A stretch of 53,044 nucleotides of DNA, taken from positions 35,759-88,802 of the forward strand of contig NZ_JH767539.1 in NCBI RefSeq assembly GCF_000281085.1. The letters run 5' to 3'. The DNA comes from Catenovulum agarivorans YM01 (GTDB lineage Bacteria > Pseudomonadota > Gammaproteobacteria > Enterobacterales > Alteromonadaceae). The position numbers and the translations under genes are program-made. This document shows, piece after piece, positions 7,936-17,073 of this stretch. The notes beneath the pieces are model-generated. The model was not told the origin of the DNA. It saw only the letters and a list, made by a program, of their open reading frames with translations, and did not search any database. Every line of letters starts with the position of its first letter. Position 1 is the stretch's first letter.

Positions 7936-10900
7936 ATGAACTTTTCACATTTTTTTATTAAGCGGCCGATATTCGCGGCCGTGCTTTCAATGATAATTTT
8001 CATTGGCGGCGCAATCTCTTTGTTCCAATTACCTATTAGTGAATACCCTGAAGTTGTGCCTCCAACAGTTGTGGTGAGTGCGTCTTACCCTGGTGCTAAT
8101 CCAAAAGTAATTGCTGAAACAGTTGCAACGCCGTTAGAGCAAGAAATTAACGGTGTAGAGAGCATGTTATACATGTCATCTCAAGCAACTGGTGATGGTC
8201 GTATGTCTCTAACTGTTACCTTTGCCTTAGGCACAGATTTAGATAAAGCACAGCAACGTATTCAAAACCGGGTAAATGCTGCATTACCGCGTTTACCTGA
8301 AGAAGTTCAGCGTTTAGGTGTTATTGCGCAAAAATCTTCACCTAACTTAACTATGGTGGTGCATTTATATTCGCCAGATGAAACGCGCACTTCTGACTAT
8401 TTATCTAACTACGCTGATTTATATGTAAAAGACCAAATTGCACGCATTGGTGGTGTTGGTCAAGTACGTGTATTTGGTGGAGGTAAATATGCTATGCGTG
8501 TGTGGTTAGACCCTGACGCACTAGCCGCACAACAGTTAACCGCATCAGATGTCGTATCTGCTTTGCGTACACAAAACCGTCAAGTTGCTGCTGGTAGTTT
8601 AGGCTCGCAACCTGTGCCGAGTGATGCACAATTTCAATTATTGCTAAACGTAAAAGGTCGTTTAGAGAGTGTTGAAGAATTTGAACAAGTTATCATTAAA
8701 GTTGGTGAAAATGGCGCAATTACGCGTTTACAAGACGTTGCACGGGTAGAAGTTGGTCAAGACAGTTATGCCCTGCGCTCGTTATTAAACGGCCAACAAG
8801 CTGTTGCTATGCCGGTTTTCCAACGCCCGGGTTCAAATGCAATAGAATTATCCGATCAAGTTCGTGCAACTATGGCTGAATTGGCCAAAGAATTTCCGGC
8901 TGGCATGACCTACGACATAGTATACGATCCAACTGTATTCGTGCGTGGTTCAATTGAAGCGGTAATTAAAACCCTAATTGAAGCCATTATCTTAGTTGTT
9001 ATTGTGGTTGTGGTGTTTTTACAAACTTGGCGCGCATCCATCATACCGCTAATTGCTGTACCTGTATCTTTAGTTGGTACTTTTGCGGTAATGCAATGGT
9101 TAGGTGTGAGTATTAATACCCTATCTTTGTTTGGTTTGGTATTAGCCATAGGTATTGTTGTTGATGATGCCATAGTAGTTGTTGAAAACGTTGAGCGTAA
9201 TATCGCCAATGGTTTGTCGCCTTTTGAAGCGACTAAAGTTGCGATGACAGAAGTAACAGGGCCAATTATTGCGATTGCACTGGTATTGTGTGCGGTATTT
9301 ATTCCAACCGCATTTATTACCGGCTTAACAGGACAGTTCTACAAACAGTTTGCATTAACCATTACCATTTCAACCATAATATCTGCGGTTAACTCGTTAA
9401 CTTTATCACCGGCATTGTCTGCAATATTGTTAAAACCGCATGGGGCTAAACCTGACTTATTAACCCGTGTGTTAGATAAATTGTTCGCTAATTGGTTATT
9501 TAAACCCTTTAACCGTTTATTTGATCGCAGTGCCAATGCGTACCAATTTACCATTAAAAAATTAATCCGCTTTGCAGCTGTTGTTGGTGTGGTTTATGTT
9601 GGTTTATTGGCCTCAACTGGCGGTCTGTTTAATGCAGTTCCGGGTGGCTTTATCCCAGCACAAGATAAACAATATTTGGTTTCGATTGCACAATTGCCTG
9701 ACGCATCTAGCTTAGACAGAACCGAAGCTGTAGTTATGCAAATGTCAGAAATTGCTCAACAAGTTCCAGGTGTGGCGAATACAGTTGCCTTCCCGGGTTT
9801 AAATATTAACGGCTTTACCAATAGTCCAAACAGTGCAGTAATTTTCACCCCACTTGAAGATTTTGATAAACGCCAAGACCCGAGTATGTCTGCCGCAGCT
9901 ATTGCCGCTGAATTAAACAAACGTTACGCCGTTATTGATGAAGCTTTTGTCGCTGTATTCCCACCACCACCGGTATTGGGTTTAGGCACAACAGGTGGTT
10001 TTAAACTGCAGCTAGAAGATAGAGGAAATTTAGGTTTTGAAACTTTATTTAATAGCTTACAAACAGTGATGGCTGAGGGTAATCAAAGACCTGAATTAAT
10101 GGGCTTGTTTTCGAGCTTCCGTATTCAAGTGCCACAAATGGACATTGATATCGACCGTGAACAAGCTTTATTACAAGGCATTCCGCTAACTGAAGTATTT
10201 AACGCCTTGCAAGTTTATTTAGGCTCAGTTTATGTAAACGACTTTAATATGTTTGGCCGTACTTATCAGGTAACAGCGCAAGCTGATGCTGAATATAGGT
10301 TGGATGCCAAACAAATTTTGAGCTTAAAGGTGCGCAATAACCGAGGTGAAATGGTACCGCTGGGCGCAGTTATTAAAGTAACGCCAACAACGGGGCCAGA
10401 TCGCGTAATGCATTACAATGGTTATCCGAGTGCTGAATTAAATGGTAGCCCTGCTTTTGGCTATAGTAGTGACCAAGCTAAACAAGCGATTGAACAAGTA
10501 TTGGCTGAAAACTTACCTGAAGGAATGGCTTACGAGTGGACAGAAGTAACTTATCAACAAATATTAGCGGGCAATACCATGATATATATCTTTCCGTTAG
10601 TTGTGTTGCTGGTATTTATGGTGTTAGCGGCTCAGTATGAAAGTTTGCGTTTACCATTGGCGATTATTTTAATTGTACCTATGACGATATTCTCAGCGCT
10701 TGCCGGTGTTTGGTTAGTTGGTGGCGACAATAATATCTTCACCCAAATAGGTTTAATTGTATTGGTAGCCCTTGCCTGTAAAAACGCGATATTAATGGTT
10801 GAATTTGCCAAAGACCAACAAGATGCAGGAATCTCAAAACTGCAAGCCATTATTGAAGCAGGTCGTTTACGTTTACGCCCTATTTTAATGACGTCAATTG

Positions 10901-11106
10901 CCTTTACTGCTGGTGTAGTGCCACTTGTATTAGCATCTGGTGCGGGCTCAGAAATGCGTCAAGCCATGGGTGTCGCTGTATTCTCAGGCATGATTGGGGT
11001 TACTGTGTTTGGTTTATTATTCACTCCTGTGTTCTATGCATTAGTTGCAAAAGAAACAGACAAAACCATTGAATCGAAAGAAAGTTTATCAAGCGAGTCG
11101 AAATAA
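7936..11106 (+). CDS. RND multidrug efflux permease, HAE1 family
   Basis: A 1056-residue inner-membrane proton/drug antiporter of the AcrB/MexF type, full length for the family. It starts MNFSHFFIKRPIFAAVLSM, with twelve predicted membrane helices in two halves and two large periplasmic loops. The proton-relay residues are visible: the adjacent aspartates in GIVVDDAIVVVENVERN in helix 4 and the lysine of ACKNAILMVEFAK in helix 10. It is the pump of a three-part system with the adaptor upstream and the channel gene, whose ATG immediately follows its stop codon. The HAE1 assignment is strong; the drug profile is unknown. Confidence 0.96.
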   Translation: MNFSHFFIKRPIFAAVLSMIIFIGGAISLFQLPISEYPEVVPPTVVVSASYPGANPKVIAETVATPLEQEINGVESMLYMSSQATGDGRMSLTVTFALGTDLDKAQQRIQNRVNAALPRLPEEVQRLGVIAQKSSPNLTMVVHLYSPDETRTSDYLSNYADLYVKDQIARIGGVGQVRVFGGGKYAMRVWLDPDALAAQQLTASDVVSALRTQNRQVAAGSLGSQPVPSDAQFQLLLNVKGRLESVEEFEQVIIKVGENGAITRLQDVARVEVGQDSYALRSLLNGQQAVAMPVFQRPGSNAIELSDQVRATMAELAKEFPAGMTYDIVYDPTVFVRGSIEAVIKTLIEAIILVVIVVVVFLQTWRASIIPLIAVPVSLVGTFAVMQWLGVSINTLSLFGLVLAIGIVVDDAIVVVENVERNIANGLSPFEATKVAMTEVTGPIIAIALVLCAVFIPTAFITGLTGQFYKQFALTITISTIISAVNSLTLSPALSAILLKPHGAKPDLLTRVLDKLFANWLFKPFNRLFDRSANAYQFTIKKLIRFAAVVGVVYVGLLASTGGLFNAVPGGFIPAQDKQYLVSIAQLPDASSLDRTEAVVMQMSEIAQQVPGVANTVAFPGLNINGFTNSPNSAVIFTPLEDFDKRQDPSMSAAAIAAELNKRYAVIDEAFVAVFPPPPVLGLGTTGGFKLQLEDRGNLGFETLFNSLQTVMAEGNQRPELMGLFSSFRIQVPQMDIDIDREQALLQGIPLTEVFNALQVYLGSVYVNDFNMFGRTYQVTAQADAEYRLDAKQILSLKVRNNRGEMVPLGAVIKVTPTTGPDRVMHYNGYPSAELNGSPAFGYSSDQAKQAIEQVLAENLPEGMAYEWTEVTYQQILAGNTMIYIFPLVVLLVFMVLAAQYESLRLPLAIILIVPMTIFSALAGVWLVGGDNNIFTQIGLIVLVALACKNAILMVEFAKDQQDAGISKLQAIIEAGRLRLRPILMTSIAFTAGVVPLVLASGAGSEMRQAMGVAVFSGMIGVTVFGLLFTPVFYALVAKETDKTIESKESLSSESK

Positions 11107-12516
11107 ATGAACAACTTGTACACTAAGCCAAAAGCGATATTTGCTGCAGTTGCAACCAGTTTATTATTGGCAGCTTGTAGCAGTACGGCCGATTACCAGC
11201 AACAAGTGGCAACAGAAACAGCTAAACATAGTTATTTTAGTAGCCACCCTCTGTTGCAACAAAACAAAGCAACAGGCGAAATGAGCCAAAACAAACAATG
11301 GTGGTTTAACTATCAAAGTGAACAGTTAAACGCCTTGGTGGTAAAAGCACAGCAAAATAATCTTAATTTGCAAAGCGCGGCAAAACGTTATTTGGCGGCG
11401 CAACAGAGATTAGGTGCCAGCGAAGCGCAATATTTACCGCAAGGTGGATTAAATGCTGAAGCGACCCGCGCATCTGTTGCCAATCAAATTAGTGAAGAAG
11501 CCAGCTTTGGCGTTGGTTTATCTTGGCAGCTTGATTTATTTGGCCGCATTTCCGCCCTTGTAGATGCGGCGCATGCGGCAAAAGCGAGTGCATATGAAAC
11601 TCAAGTGGCAATCAATACACAAGTCACCTCTGGTGTTATCCGCAGCTTTATTGAGTGGCAAGGTTTGTCACTCAAACAACAAATTGTTCAAGCGCAAATT
11701 AAAGCGTTAGAAGAAAGTGTTGAAGTATTGCAAGCACGTGTGGAAGAAGGTTTTGCGTCTAATTTAGATTTAGACAGAACCTATGCTCAGTTAAATCAAC
11801 AACTCGCAATATTGCCACAGTTAGACAATCAAAGGTTTAACTTGCAAGCAAGCATTGCTGTGTTTTTAGCAACCACACCAGAGCAAATTAAGCTTAACTT
11901 TGAACCTGAGCTATTCGCTGATGGATTATCCACTCAGTTAGACATAGCCGACAGCAAACAAGCTTTATTACTGCGCCCAGAAATTGGCCAAGCATATTAT
12001 CAACTTATGCAACAAACGGCTTTGTCTGATTCAGCTAAAGCCGCGCTGTGGCCGGATATTTCGATTGGTGGTTTTGCTGGCTTATTAAACCCAACGAATG
12101 TGAGTTTATCGACAAGTGATGATGCTTGGTCGGTTACCCCAAGTATTAGCTGGTCTATTTTGAGTTGGCCTGCGCTTAAGCAGCAAGCGGATGCGCAACA
12201 GACCTTAGCAAAAGCGGCTTACGACAATTACCAACAGAGCATTGTTGAAGTAATTGCCGAGTCTCAAGTCGCATTAAATAGTTTGGCACAATCGCAAAAG
12301 CATACCGAATATGCAGATGCCAGATTGGGTTTTGCAGACAATGCGTTAAACCAAGCACAAGCTATGTATGAAGAAGGACAAGTTCCATATTTAGATTTAT
12401 TGTCGGCTCGGCAAGATGCTTTACTTGCCAAACAGTCTGCAGTAGATGCTAAAATTAACCTAATGTTAGCTAAAGTTACAACGTACAAAGCTTTTAGCGG
12501 TATGTGGAGTCGTTAA
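11107..12516 (+). CDS. Efflux outer membrane lipoprotein, NodT/TolC-like
   Basis: A 469-residue outer-membrane factor of the NodT family. The signal peptide ends in lipobox LAAC (LLLAACSST), so the protein is lipidated. Two repeated coiled-coil/beta halves follow the usual order, with QNNLNLQSAAKRYLAAQQRL in the first and the WSLLSWPA-like SWSILSWPALKQQADAQQ in the second. It forms the exit duct of the RND pump. The start codon directly follows the pump stop codon, showing tight translational coupling. The family call is firm. Confidence 0.94.
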   Translation: MNNLYTKPKAIFAAVATSLLLAACSSTADYQQQVATETAKHSYFSSHPLLQQNKATGEMSQNKQWWFNYQSEQLNALVVKAQQNNLNLQSAAKRYLAAQQRLGASEAQYLPQGGLNAEATRASVANQISEEASFGVGLSWQLDLFGRISALVDAAHAAKASAYETQVAINTQVTSGVIRSFIEWQGLSLKQQIVQAQIKALEESVEVLQARVEEGFASNLDLDRTYAQLNQQLAILPQLDNQRFNLQASIAVFLATTPEQIKLNFEPELFADGLSTQLDIADSKQALLLRPEIGQAYYQLMQQTALSDSAKAALWPDISIGGFAGLLNPTNVSLSTSDDAWSVTPSISWSILSWPALKQQADAQQTLAKAAYDNYQQSIVEVIAESQVALNSLAQSQKHTEYADARLGFADNALNQAQAMYEEGQVPYLDLLSARQDALLAKQSAVDAKINLMLAKVTTYKAFSGMWSR

Positions 12517-12518
12517 TC

Positions 12519-13520
12519 ATGCAAAATTTACCCAAGTTTATGCAAGCCATAGCGCTTGAATCAGCTAATGAAAACTTTAAATTAGTTGAAGTTGAATTGC
12601 CTGTCCCTACTCCAGCTGATAACGAATTATTGGTTAAAGTTGAGTATGTAGGTTTGAATCCAGTAGATGCTAAATTGGCTAAAAAAGGATTTCCAGATTG
12701 GCAATATCCACATATTCTTGGGTTAGACGCGGTTGGCACTGTAGTTGAAGCGCCTGTTGGCGCATCCCCTGGTGTCGGTGAGCGTATCATGTGGCATGCT
12801 GATTTGTCTGGTCAAGGTGTGTTAAGTGAATACACCACAATTGCCAATTACGCAGCAACCGCGGTTGCAAACAATATTGAACCACAAGATGCAGCAACAT
12901 TACCTTGTGCTGGATTAACTGCGATATTTGCATTAGATAAAATGCAAATTAAACAAGGTGATTTATTTTTTGTTGATGGTGGTGCCGGTGCTGTTGGTCA
13001 ATATGCAATCCAACTTGCAACAAAACGTGGTGCAATCGTATATGCAAGTGCTTCGAAAAAGAATCATGCATTATTACAAAAGCTCGGTGCAGAAATGGTG
13101 TTTGACTATAAAGAGAAAGACTTTGCTAAACACATACAACAGCAAATTGGCCAAACCCAGTTTGATGCTGTGTTAGATACCATAGGTGGTGAAAACACTG
13201 CACGTAATATTGAAATGATGCGCTTTTGTGGCCGCATTGCCTGCTTAAATGGTTTACCACCACTAGACAATAATATGTTATTTAGGAAAGCACCGAATAT
13301 CAGTATTGTTGCTTTAGGCGGTGCATGGTTAACCAAAAGTTTATGTGCACAACAATGTATGAGTATGTGTGGCAAAAGTTTAATTGAAGAAGTGCAACAA
13401 GGAGAGTTGCAAACACTTGAAGTGATCCCTGTTGATTTTAACGCCTCTGCTATCACCCAAGCTCTGCATGATCAATTAGCGTTTAAGCAAGTTGGTAAGC
13501 GAGTGGTAAAGGTAAGCTGA
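12519..13520 (+). CDS. Zinc-free alcohol dehydrogenase / NADPH:quinone reductase-like protein
   Basis: A 333-residue medium-chain dehydrogenase/reductase. The N-terminal GroES-like fold (NPVDAKLAKKGFPDWQYPHI, LGLDAVGTVVE) is followed by a Rossmann domain with GGAGAVGQYAIQLA for NADPH. The Cys cluster that binds structural zinc in true alcohol dehydrogenases is absent, so a quinone-reductase or enal-reductase role is likely. I chose ATG 12519 because GGAG at 12506-12509 is well placed; the GTG at 12504 overlaps that site. It starts two bases after the outer-membrane channel stop, making it the fourth gene of the efflux operon, perhaps detoxifying the exported or inducing compound. A hairpin follows. 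Confidence 0.88.
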   Translation: MQNLPKFMQAIALESANENFKLVEVELPVPTPADNELLVKVEYVGLNPVDAKLAKKGFPDWQYPHILGLDAVGTVVEAPVGASPGVGERIMWHADLSGQGVLSEYTTIANYAATAVANNIEPQDAATLPCAGLTAIFALDKMQIKQGDLFFVDGGAGAVGQYAIQLATKRGAIVYASASKKNHALLQKLGAEMVFDYKEKDFAKHIQQQIGQTQFDAVLDTIGGENTARNIEMMRFCGRIACLNGLPPLDNNMLFRKAPNISIVALGGAWLTKSLCAQQCMSMCGKSLIEEVQQGELQTLEVIPVDFNASAITQALHDQLAFKQVGKRVVKVS

Positions 13521-13531
13521 ACTCGGGATAA
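13517..13531. repeat. Solo 15-bp match to the inverted repeat of the element at 52765-52962
   Basis: CTGAACTCGGGATAA overlaps the stop codon of the reductase gene and matches exactly 15 bases of the 22-bp terminal repeat near the right edge. No second arm is visible nearby, so it may be a remnant, or a protein-binding motif shared by both places. Confidence 0.45.
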
Positions 13532-13540
13532 GCAAAAATA

Positions 13541-13576
13541 AAAGCCCGCGTTAATCCAAACCGCGGACTTTGTTTT
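13541..13576 (+). terminator. Rho-independent terminator after the efflux operon
   Basis: The arms AAAGCCCGCG and CGCGGACTTT pair with one mismatch around an 11-base loop and are followed by GTTTT. The position 20 bp after the reductase stop fits the end of the four-gene efflux operon. The A-rich upstream side allows it to serve the convergent amylase gene too. Confidence 0.7.
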
Positions 13577-13613
13577 AAGCAAGTTTATCGGAACTTGTTA
13601 AATCATTTCAAAG

Positions 13614-15611
13614 TTAGAAACTACCTTGAGCTTGAGTCACGTCACAATTACCTGTGTTAAAGTTATTGTTCGGATCTTGCTCCCATTGACGCACAGTAAA
13701 TGGTGAATCTTCTTGACGAATAATACATTTCCATGAAACTTGAGTGTTTTTAGGCAAGTTGACTGTGCCTTCCCAAGTTGGGTAGTTAGTTGGATTTAAC
13801 TTAACCGCGCTCGCCGCGTCCCAACTTCCTAACTCAGTAGCACTACCAACAACATACACACTGTCACCCATATTGGTATTACCATTTGCACAACTGAAAG
13901 TAATTGGGCATGAACCACCCGTGATTGGCTGCTCAACTTCTACTGATAACCCAGCGCAGTTTGCTACAGCAGGATCAAAAGTGATTTTGTAAGTCGTATT
14001 AGCATTTACGGTAAAATCAGCAGTTGGGCAGCTATTGTTCCAGTTAGTATTTGAGTCACGTACTTTAAAGCGAGGTCCGCCGTTCGCATCACCCGTACCA
14101 AAAGTTTTAGTGATAGTATAAACACTGCCTTCTTGGGTCATAACATCAGCGCCCCATTGGTTTTCAGTGCCACTGAAATACCAAGCAGCCGGAGGTGGTG
14201 GAGGTGGGTTTCCGCCGCCTAACCACATACGAGCCGAACGAGCCGGAATTGTTACGCCTTGGCTAGCACCAGAAATGTCTAAAGTTGAACCAGAAATTTG
14301 ATCTGTGTAAGTACCTACATTTAAGCCTGTGGTATTAAGTGTATGAGTAACCGCATTACCACATTTGTTTATACCAACTAAACCAGAATCACCACGACGG
14401 AAGTAGATAACACAGCCATCAGAAGACAAGACTTCCATAGTAGTGCCTTGCACTGTGTTATGGAAATTAATCATGCTAGTTAGATCAACATCTTTATATG
14501 CATCAACCCAACGGCCGTTAAATTTAGTTGTTTCATTGTTATCGGTGTAAACCAATGGCACACCACCATCACGACCTAAAATATAGGCATAGGCTAGCTT
14601 TTCGTCTTCTTCCGAAAATAAGAAGCCATTAAAACCATCGTTTTGTGGCATATCATGAGTGATTACAAAGGTAACAGCTCTATCGTTTGGTAAGGTGTTC
14701 GGTTGAGCTAACGCAGACAAACTACCACTCACATCCATAGCGTGGTCAATATCGTTAAATAAACGGAAATCGTACGCGCCCATGCGCACATCAGTATTAT
14801 CTAGATATGGCTGTAAATAAGTACTGTCGTCCGCACTGCTGTGCGAAATAATTTCAGAAAATACGTGAATACCATCTAATACATCTGAGTTAAATACCCA
14901 ATTTAAATGTTCCCACTTCATGTGCTTAACCGCATCAATACGGAAACCATCAACGCCCAAAGCTTTTAACGCTTCTAAGTAAGCGATTTGATTAGTACGT
15001 ATCCATTCGCCGGAGCCATCAGTCGCTTCGCCACGTAAATCTGGTAAACCAACATCTGGAGCCGCTCCACATAAACGGTTCCAAGTTGAATCCCACCAGT
15101 TGCCCCAATCAGAAATACAATTTGCATTTGCACCATCATGAAAATCACCCGGGCCAAATAAACCACCTGACAAATCGCCATATAGTTTGTTCGCATTGTA
15201 TTCAGGCGTATTAACATCAAATCCTGGATATTGCTCTTGCCCTTTGGTCATGCCCATATTAGCCATATGGTTAAAAATAACATCAACATATAAATTAACG
15301 CCACGTGCTTCTAGAGCGTTTACCATATCGATAAAGTCTTGTTTGTTACCTAAAGGGCCTAACAAAATTCGGTAATCTAATGGCTGATAACGTGCCCACC
15401 AAGAGCTACTTGGATTTGAAAGATAAGGTGGTGACACTAAAACTGATTTGTAGCCTAATGCTGCAATTTCATCAGCACGCTCAGTAACTGAGTCATATTG
15501 CCAGTTAAATGCATGTAACATTACGTCTGCCGACGCTGTATTGGAAAAAGTGGTTGATAATACGGCGGCCGCAAGTGCGCCCTTCACCGCTTGTGTGAGT
15601 TTTTTGTTCAT
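13614..15611 (-). CDS. Secreted GH13 alpha-amylase with C-terminal starch-binding CBM20
   Basis: A 665-residue extracellular amylase. The signal peptide runs to about residue 28 (NTASA|DVML). The GH13 barrel shows region I DVIFNH (110-115), GFRIDAVKH with nucleophile Asp226, FSEII with acid/base Glu253, and THD with Asp320. A domain C follows, then a GGGNPPPPPP linker, an unassigned beta-sandwich module (about 470-570, starting WYFSGTENQWG), and a CBM20 module (from SCPITFSCANG, with GSATELGSWDA) to the end. I chose ATG 15611 because GAGGG precedes it and the signal peptide starts there; the frame's earlier GTG/ATG-like starts do not fit. It should hydrolyse alpha-1,4-glucan outside the cell. 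A LacI-type operator candidate lies upstream. Confidence 0.93.
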   Translation of the reverse strand: MNKKLTQAVKGALAAAVLSTTFSNTASADVMLHAFNWQYDSVTERADEIAALGYKSVLVSPPYLSNPSSSWWARYQPLDYRILLGPLGNKQDFIDMVNALEARGVNLYVDVIFNHMANMGMTKGQEQYPGFDVNTPEYNANKLYGDLSGGLFGPGDFHDGANANCISDWGNWWDSTWNRLCGAAPDVGLPDLRGEATDGSGEWIRTNQIAYLEALKALGVDGFRIDAVKHMKWEHLNWVFNSDVLDGIHVFSEIISHSSADDSTYLQPYLDNTDVRMGAYDFRLFNDIDHAMDVSGSLSALAQPNTLPNDRAVTFVITHDMPQNDGFNGFLFSEEDEKLAYAYILGRDGGVPLVYTDNNETTKFNGRWVDAYKDVDLTSMINFHNTVQGTTMEVLSSDGCVIYFRRGDSGLVGINKCGNAVTHTLNTTGLNVGTYTDQISGSTLDISGASQGVTIPARSARMWLGGGNPPPPPPAAWYFSGTENQWGADVMTQEGSVYTITKTFGTGDANGGPRFKVRDSNTNWNNSCPTADFTVNANTTYKITFDPAVANCAGLSVEVEQPITGGSCPITFSCANGNTNMGDSVYVVGSATELGSWDAASAVKLNPTNYPTWEGTVNLPKNTQVSWKCIIRQEDSPFTVRQWEQDPNNNFNTGNCDVTQAQGSF

Positions 15612-16139
15612 TTTAATCCCTCGGTTTTTGTCATGTGTATGTATGCTTGTTAGATTCAAAGAAACATTTAAGTAACATTTAAATCACATACATTAATACC
15701 TAACTAAACCTAGGTCTGGCAATTTGAATACGTATGCATTTTTGTAAGTAAAATATCATTTCCATCGAAATTTAGAGCTGGCTTAAACATTGCTAAATCT
15801 GAATTAACGACTTAACATCATGATTAATATAAATATTAATTAAATGGTTAAACAGAACCTAATGAATCTAGTGTCCATTCAACCTTAAATATTTTTTATA
15901 TAAAACTAAAGTTCGAATAAATAATCACTTGCATAATTAAATTTAACGCAAGTTTAACCGCGAGATAGAGTTTACATAAAATATACATTAATTTTTTATA
16001 CGAATGCGTTGACACGCCAACTCCAGCACCTGATGGAAGCAAACGCTAATAAAAATAACGATGCCACCGATAGACAACGTTAGGCAAAATCAGTATATTT
16101 GGTCTAGAGTGTTAATAACTCTTTAAGGTTTTGTGTATT
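15612..16139. other. Intergenic region between the divergent amylase and binding-protein genes
   Basis: This A+T-rich stretch of 528 bp holds the 5' leader and presumed promoter of the amylase, the operator candidate at 15725-15738, and the upstream region of the binding-protein gene. I see no convincing open frame, RNA gene, long repeat or terminator in it. Confidence 0.6.
15725..15738. promoter_or_regulatory. Candidate LacI-family operator upstream of the amylase
   Basis: TGAATACGTATGCA is a 14-bp dyad with a central CG and one mismatch between its halves, the typical form of a LacI-family operator. It lies about 115 bp upstream of the amylase start. I infer sugar-responsive repression. 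No LacI-type regulator gene is in the window. Confidence 0.45.
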
Positions 16140-17009
16140 ATGGTGCAAATAAACAAGTTAAAAACAATTCGTTCGTTACTGCTAATTGTCATTTCAAGTT
16201 GGAGTTGTAACCTCGTTGCTGCAACTGATGTTGTAACCAACAAAAAATCAAACGCAAAAAGCAATTATATGACAGGCTTACTTGAACTCGCACTGTCATA
16301 TTCAGATAAAACTTACAGACTAACCGACACCGACGAATTGTTATCAAAATCTCGCGCATTAGAGTCCATGAAAAATGGAAGTATTCATGTGACTTGGGGT
16401 GGTACGTCTGAAAAAATGGAGTCGGATTACATCCCTGTTCGAATAGATACATATCGTGGCCTTATGAGTCACAGAATATTGTTAATCCGTAGCGGCGATC
16501 AAGCAAGATTCAGTCAAATAAAGACAGCCGCAGACTTACAAAAAATTAAGTTCGGCCAAGGGCATCGTTGGCAAGATACAAAAATTCTTGAAGCGGCAGG
16601 ATTAAAAGTTATTAAATCGAATAAAAAAAATAATTTGTATTTTATGTTGGATGGCGACCGTTTTGACGCTTTTCCTCGAGGTGCAAGCGAAGCGATAGTA
16701 GAGGTAAACAGCCACCCGGAATTACCACTGGCAATCGAACAAGATCTAGTGATTATTTATCCCTTGCCTACCTACTTTTTTGTGTCCAAACATTATCCAG
16801 CATTAGCTAAAGATCTTGAATTTGGAATGGAAGCTATCTTAGCAGACGGTAAATTTGATGAATATTTTTATGGTAGTCCTGAAATACAAGCAACGCTTGA
16901 GGGCGTCAAGCTAAGTCAACGCCGCGCTATTCGCCTGGAAAACCCATACTTACCAAAAGCGACCCCTTTGCACCGTAAGGAGTTATGGTTAAATTTAACC
17001 AGCAATTAG
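16140..17009 (+). CDS. Periplasmic solute-binding protein-like (PBP2 fold), orphan
   Basis: A 289-residue exported protein with an N-terminal signal (LLLIVISSWSCNLVAA). The body resembles periplasmic binding proteins of the PBP2 superfamily: it starts with a GLLELALSY helix, then MKNGSIHVTWGGTSEKM, a hinge (RGLMSHRILLIRSGDQARF) and a return lobe with DGDRFDAFPRGASEAIVEV. No transporter genes lie beside it. It may feed a sensor kinase or cyclase rather than an ABC permease. ATG 16140 is preferred over TTG 16131, which is only two bases from the AAGG site at 16125-16128. The ligand is unknown. It diverges from the amylase gene across 528 bp. Confidence 0.75.
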   Translation: MVQINKLKTIRSLLLIVISSWSCNLVAATDVVTNKKSNAKSNYMTGLLELALSYSDKTYRLTDTDELLSKSRALESMKNGSIHVTWGGTSEKMESDYIPVRIDTYRGLMSHRILLIRSGDQARFSQIKTAADLQKIKFGQGHRWQDTKILEAAGLKVIKSNKKNNLYFMLDGDRFDAFPRGASEAIVEVNSHPELPLAIEQDLVIIYPLPTYFFVSKHYPALAKDLEFGMEAILADGKFDEYFYGSPEIQATLEGVKLSQRRAIRLENPYLPKATPLHRKELWLNLTSN

Positions 17010-17073
17010 CGGCTGCTGAGTCGCAAAAAAAAGCGTATATTACCCAAGTGAAAAATCACTTTGGTTAATAACA

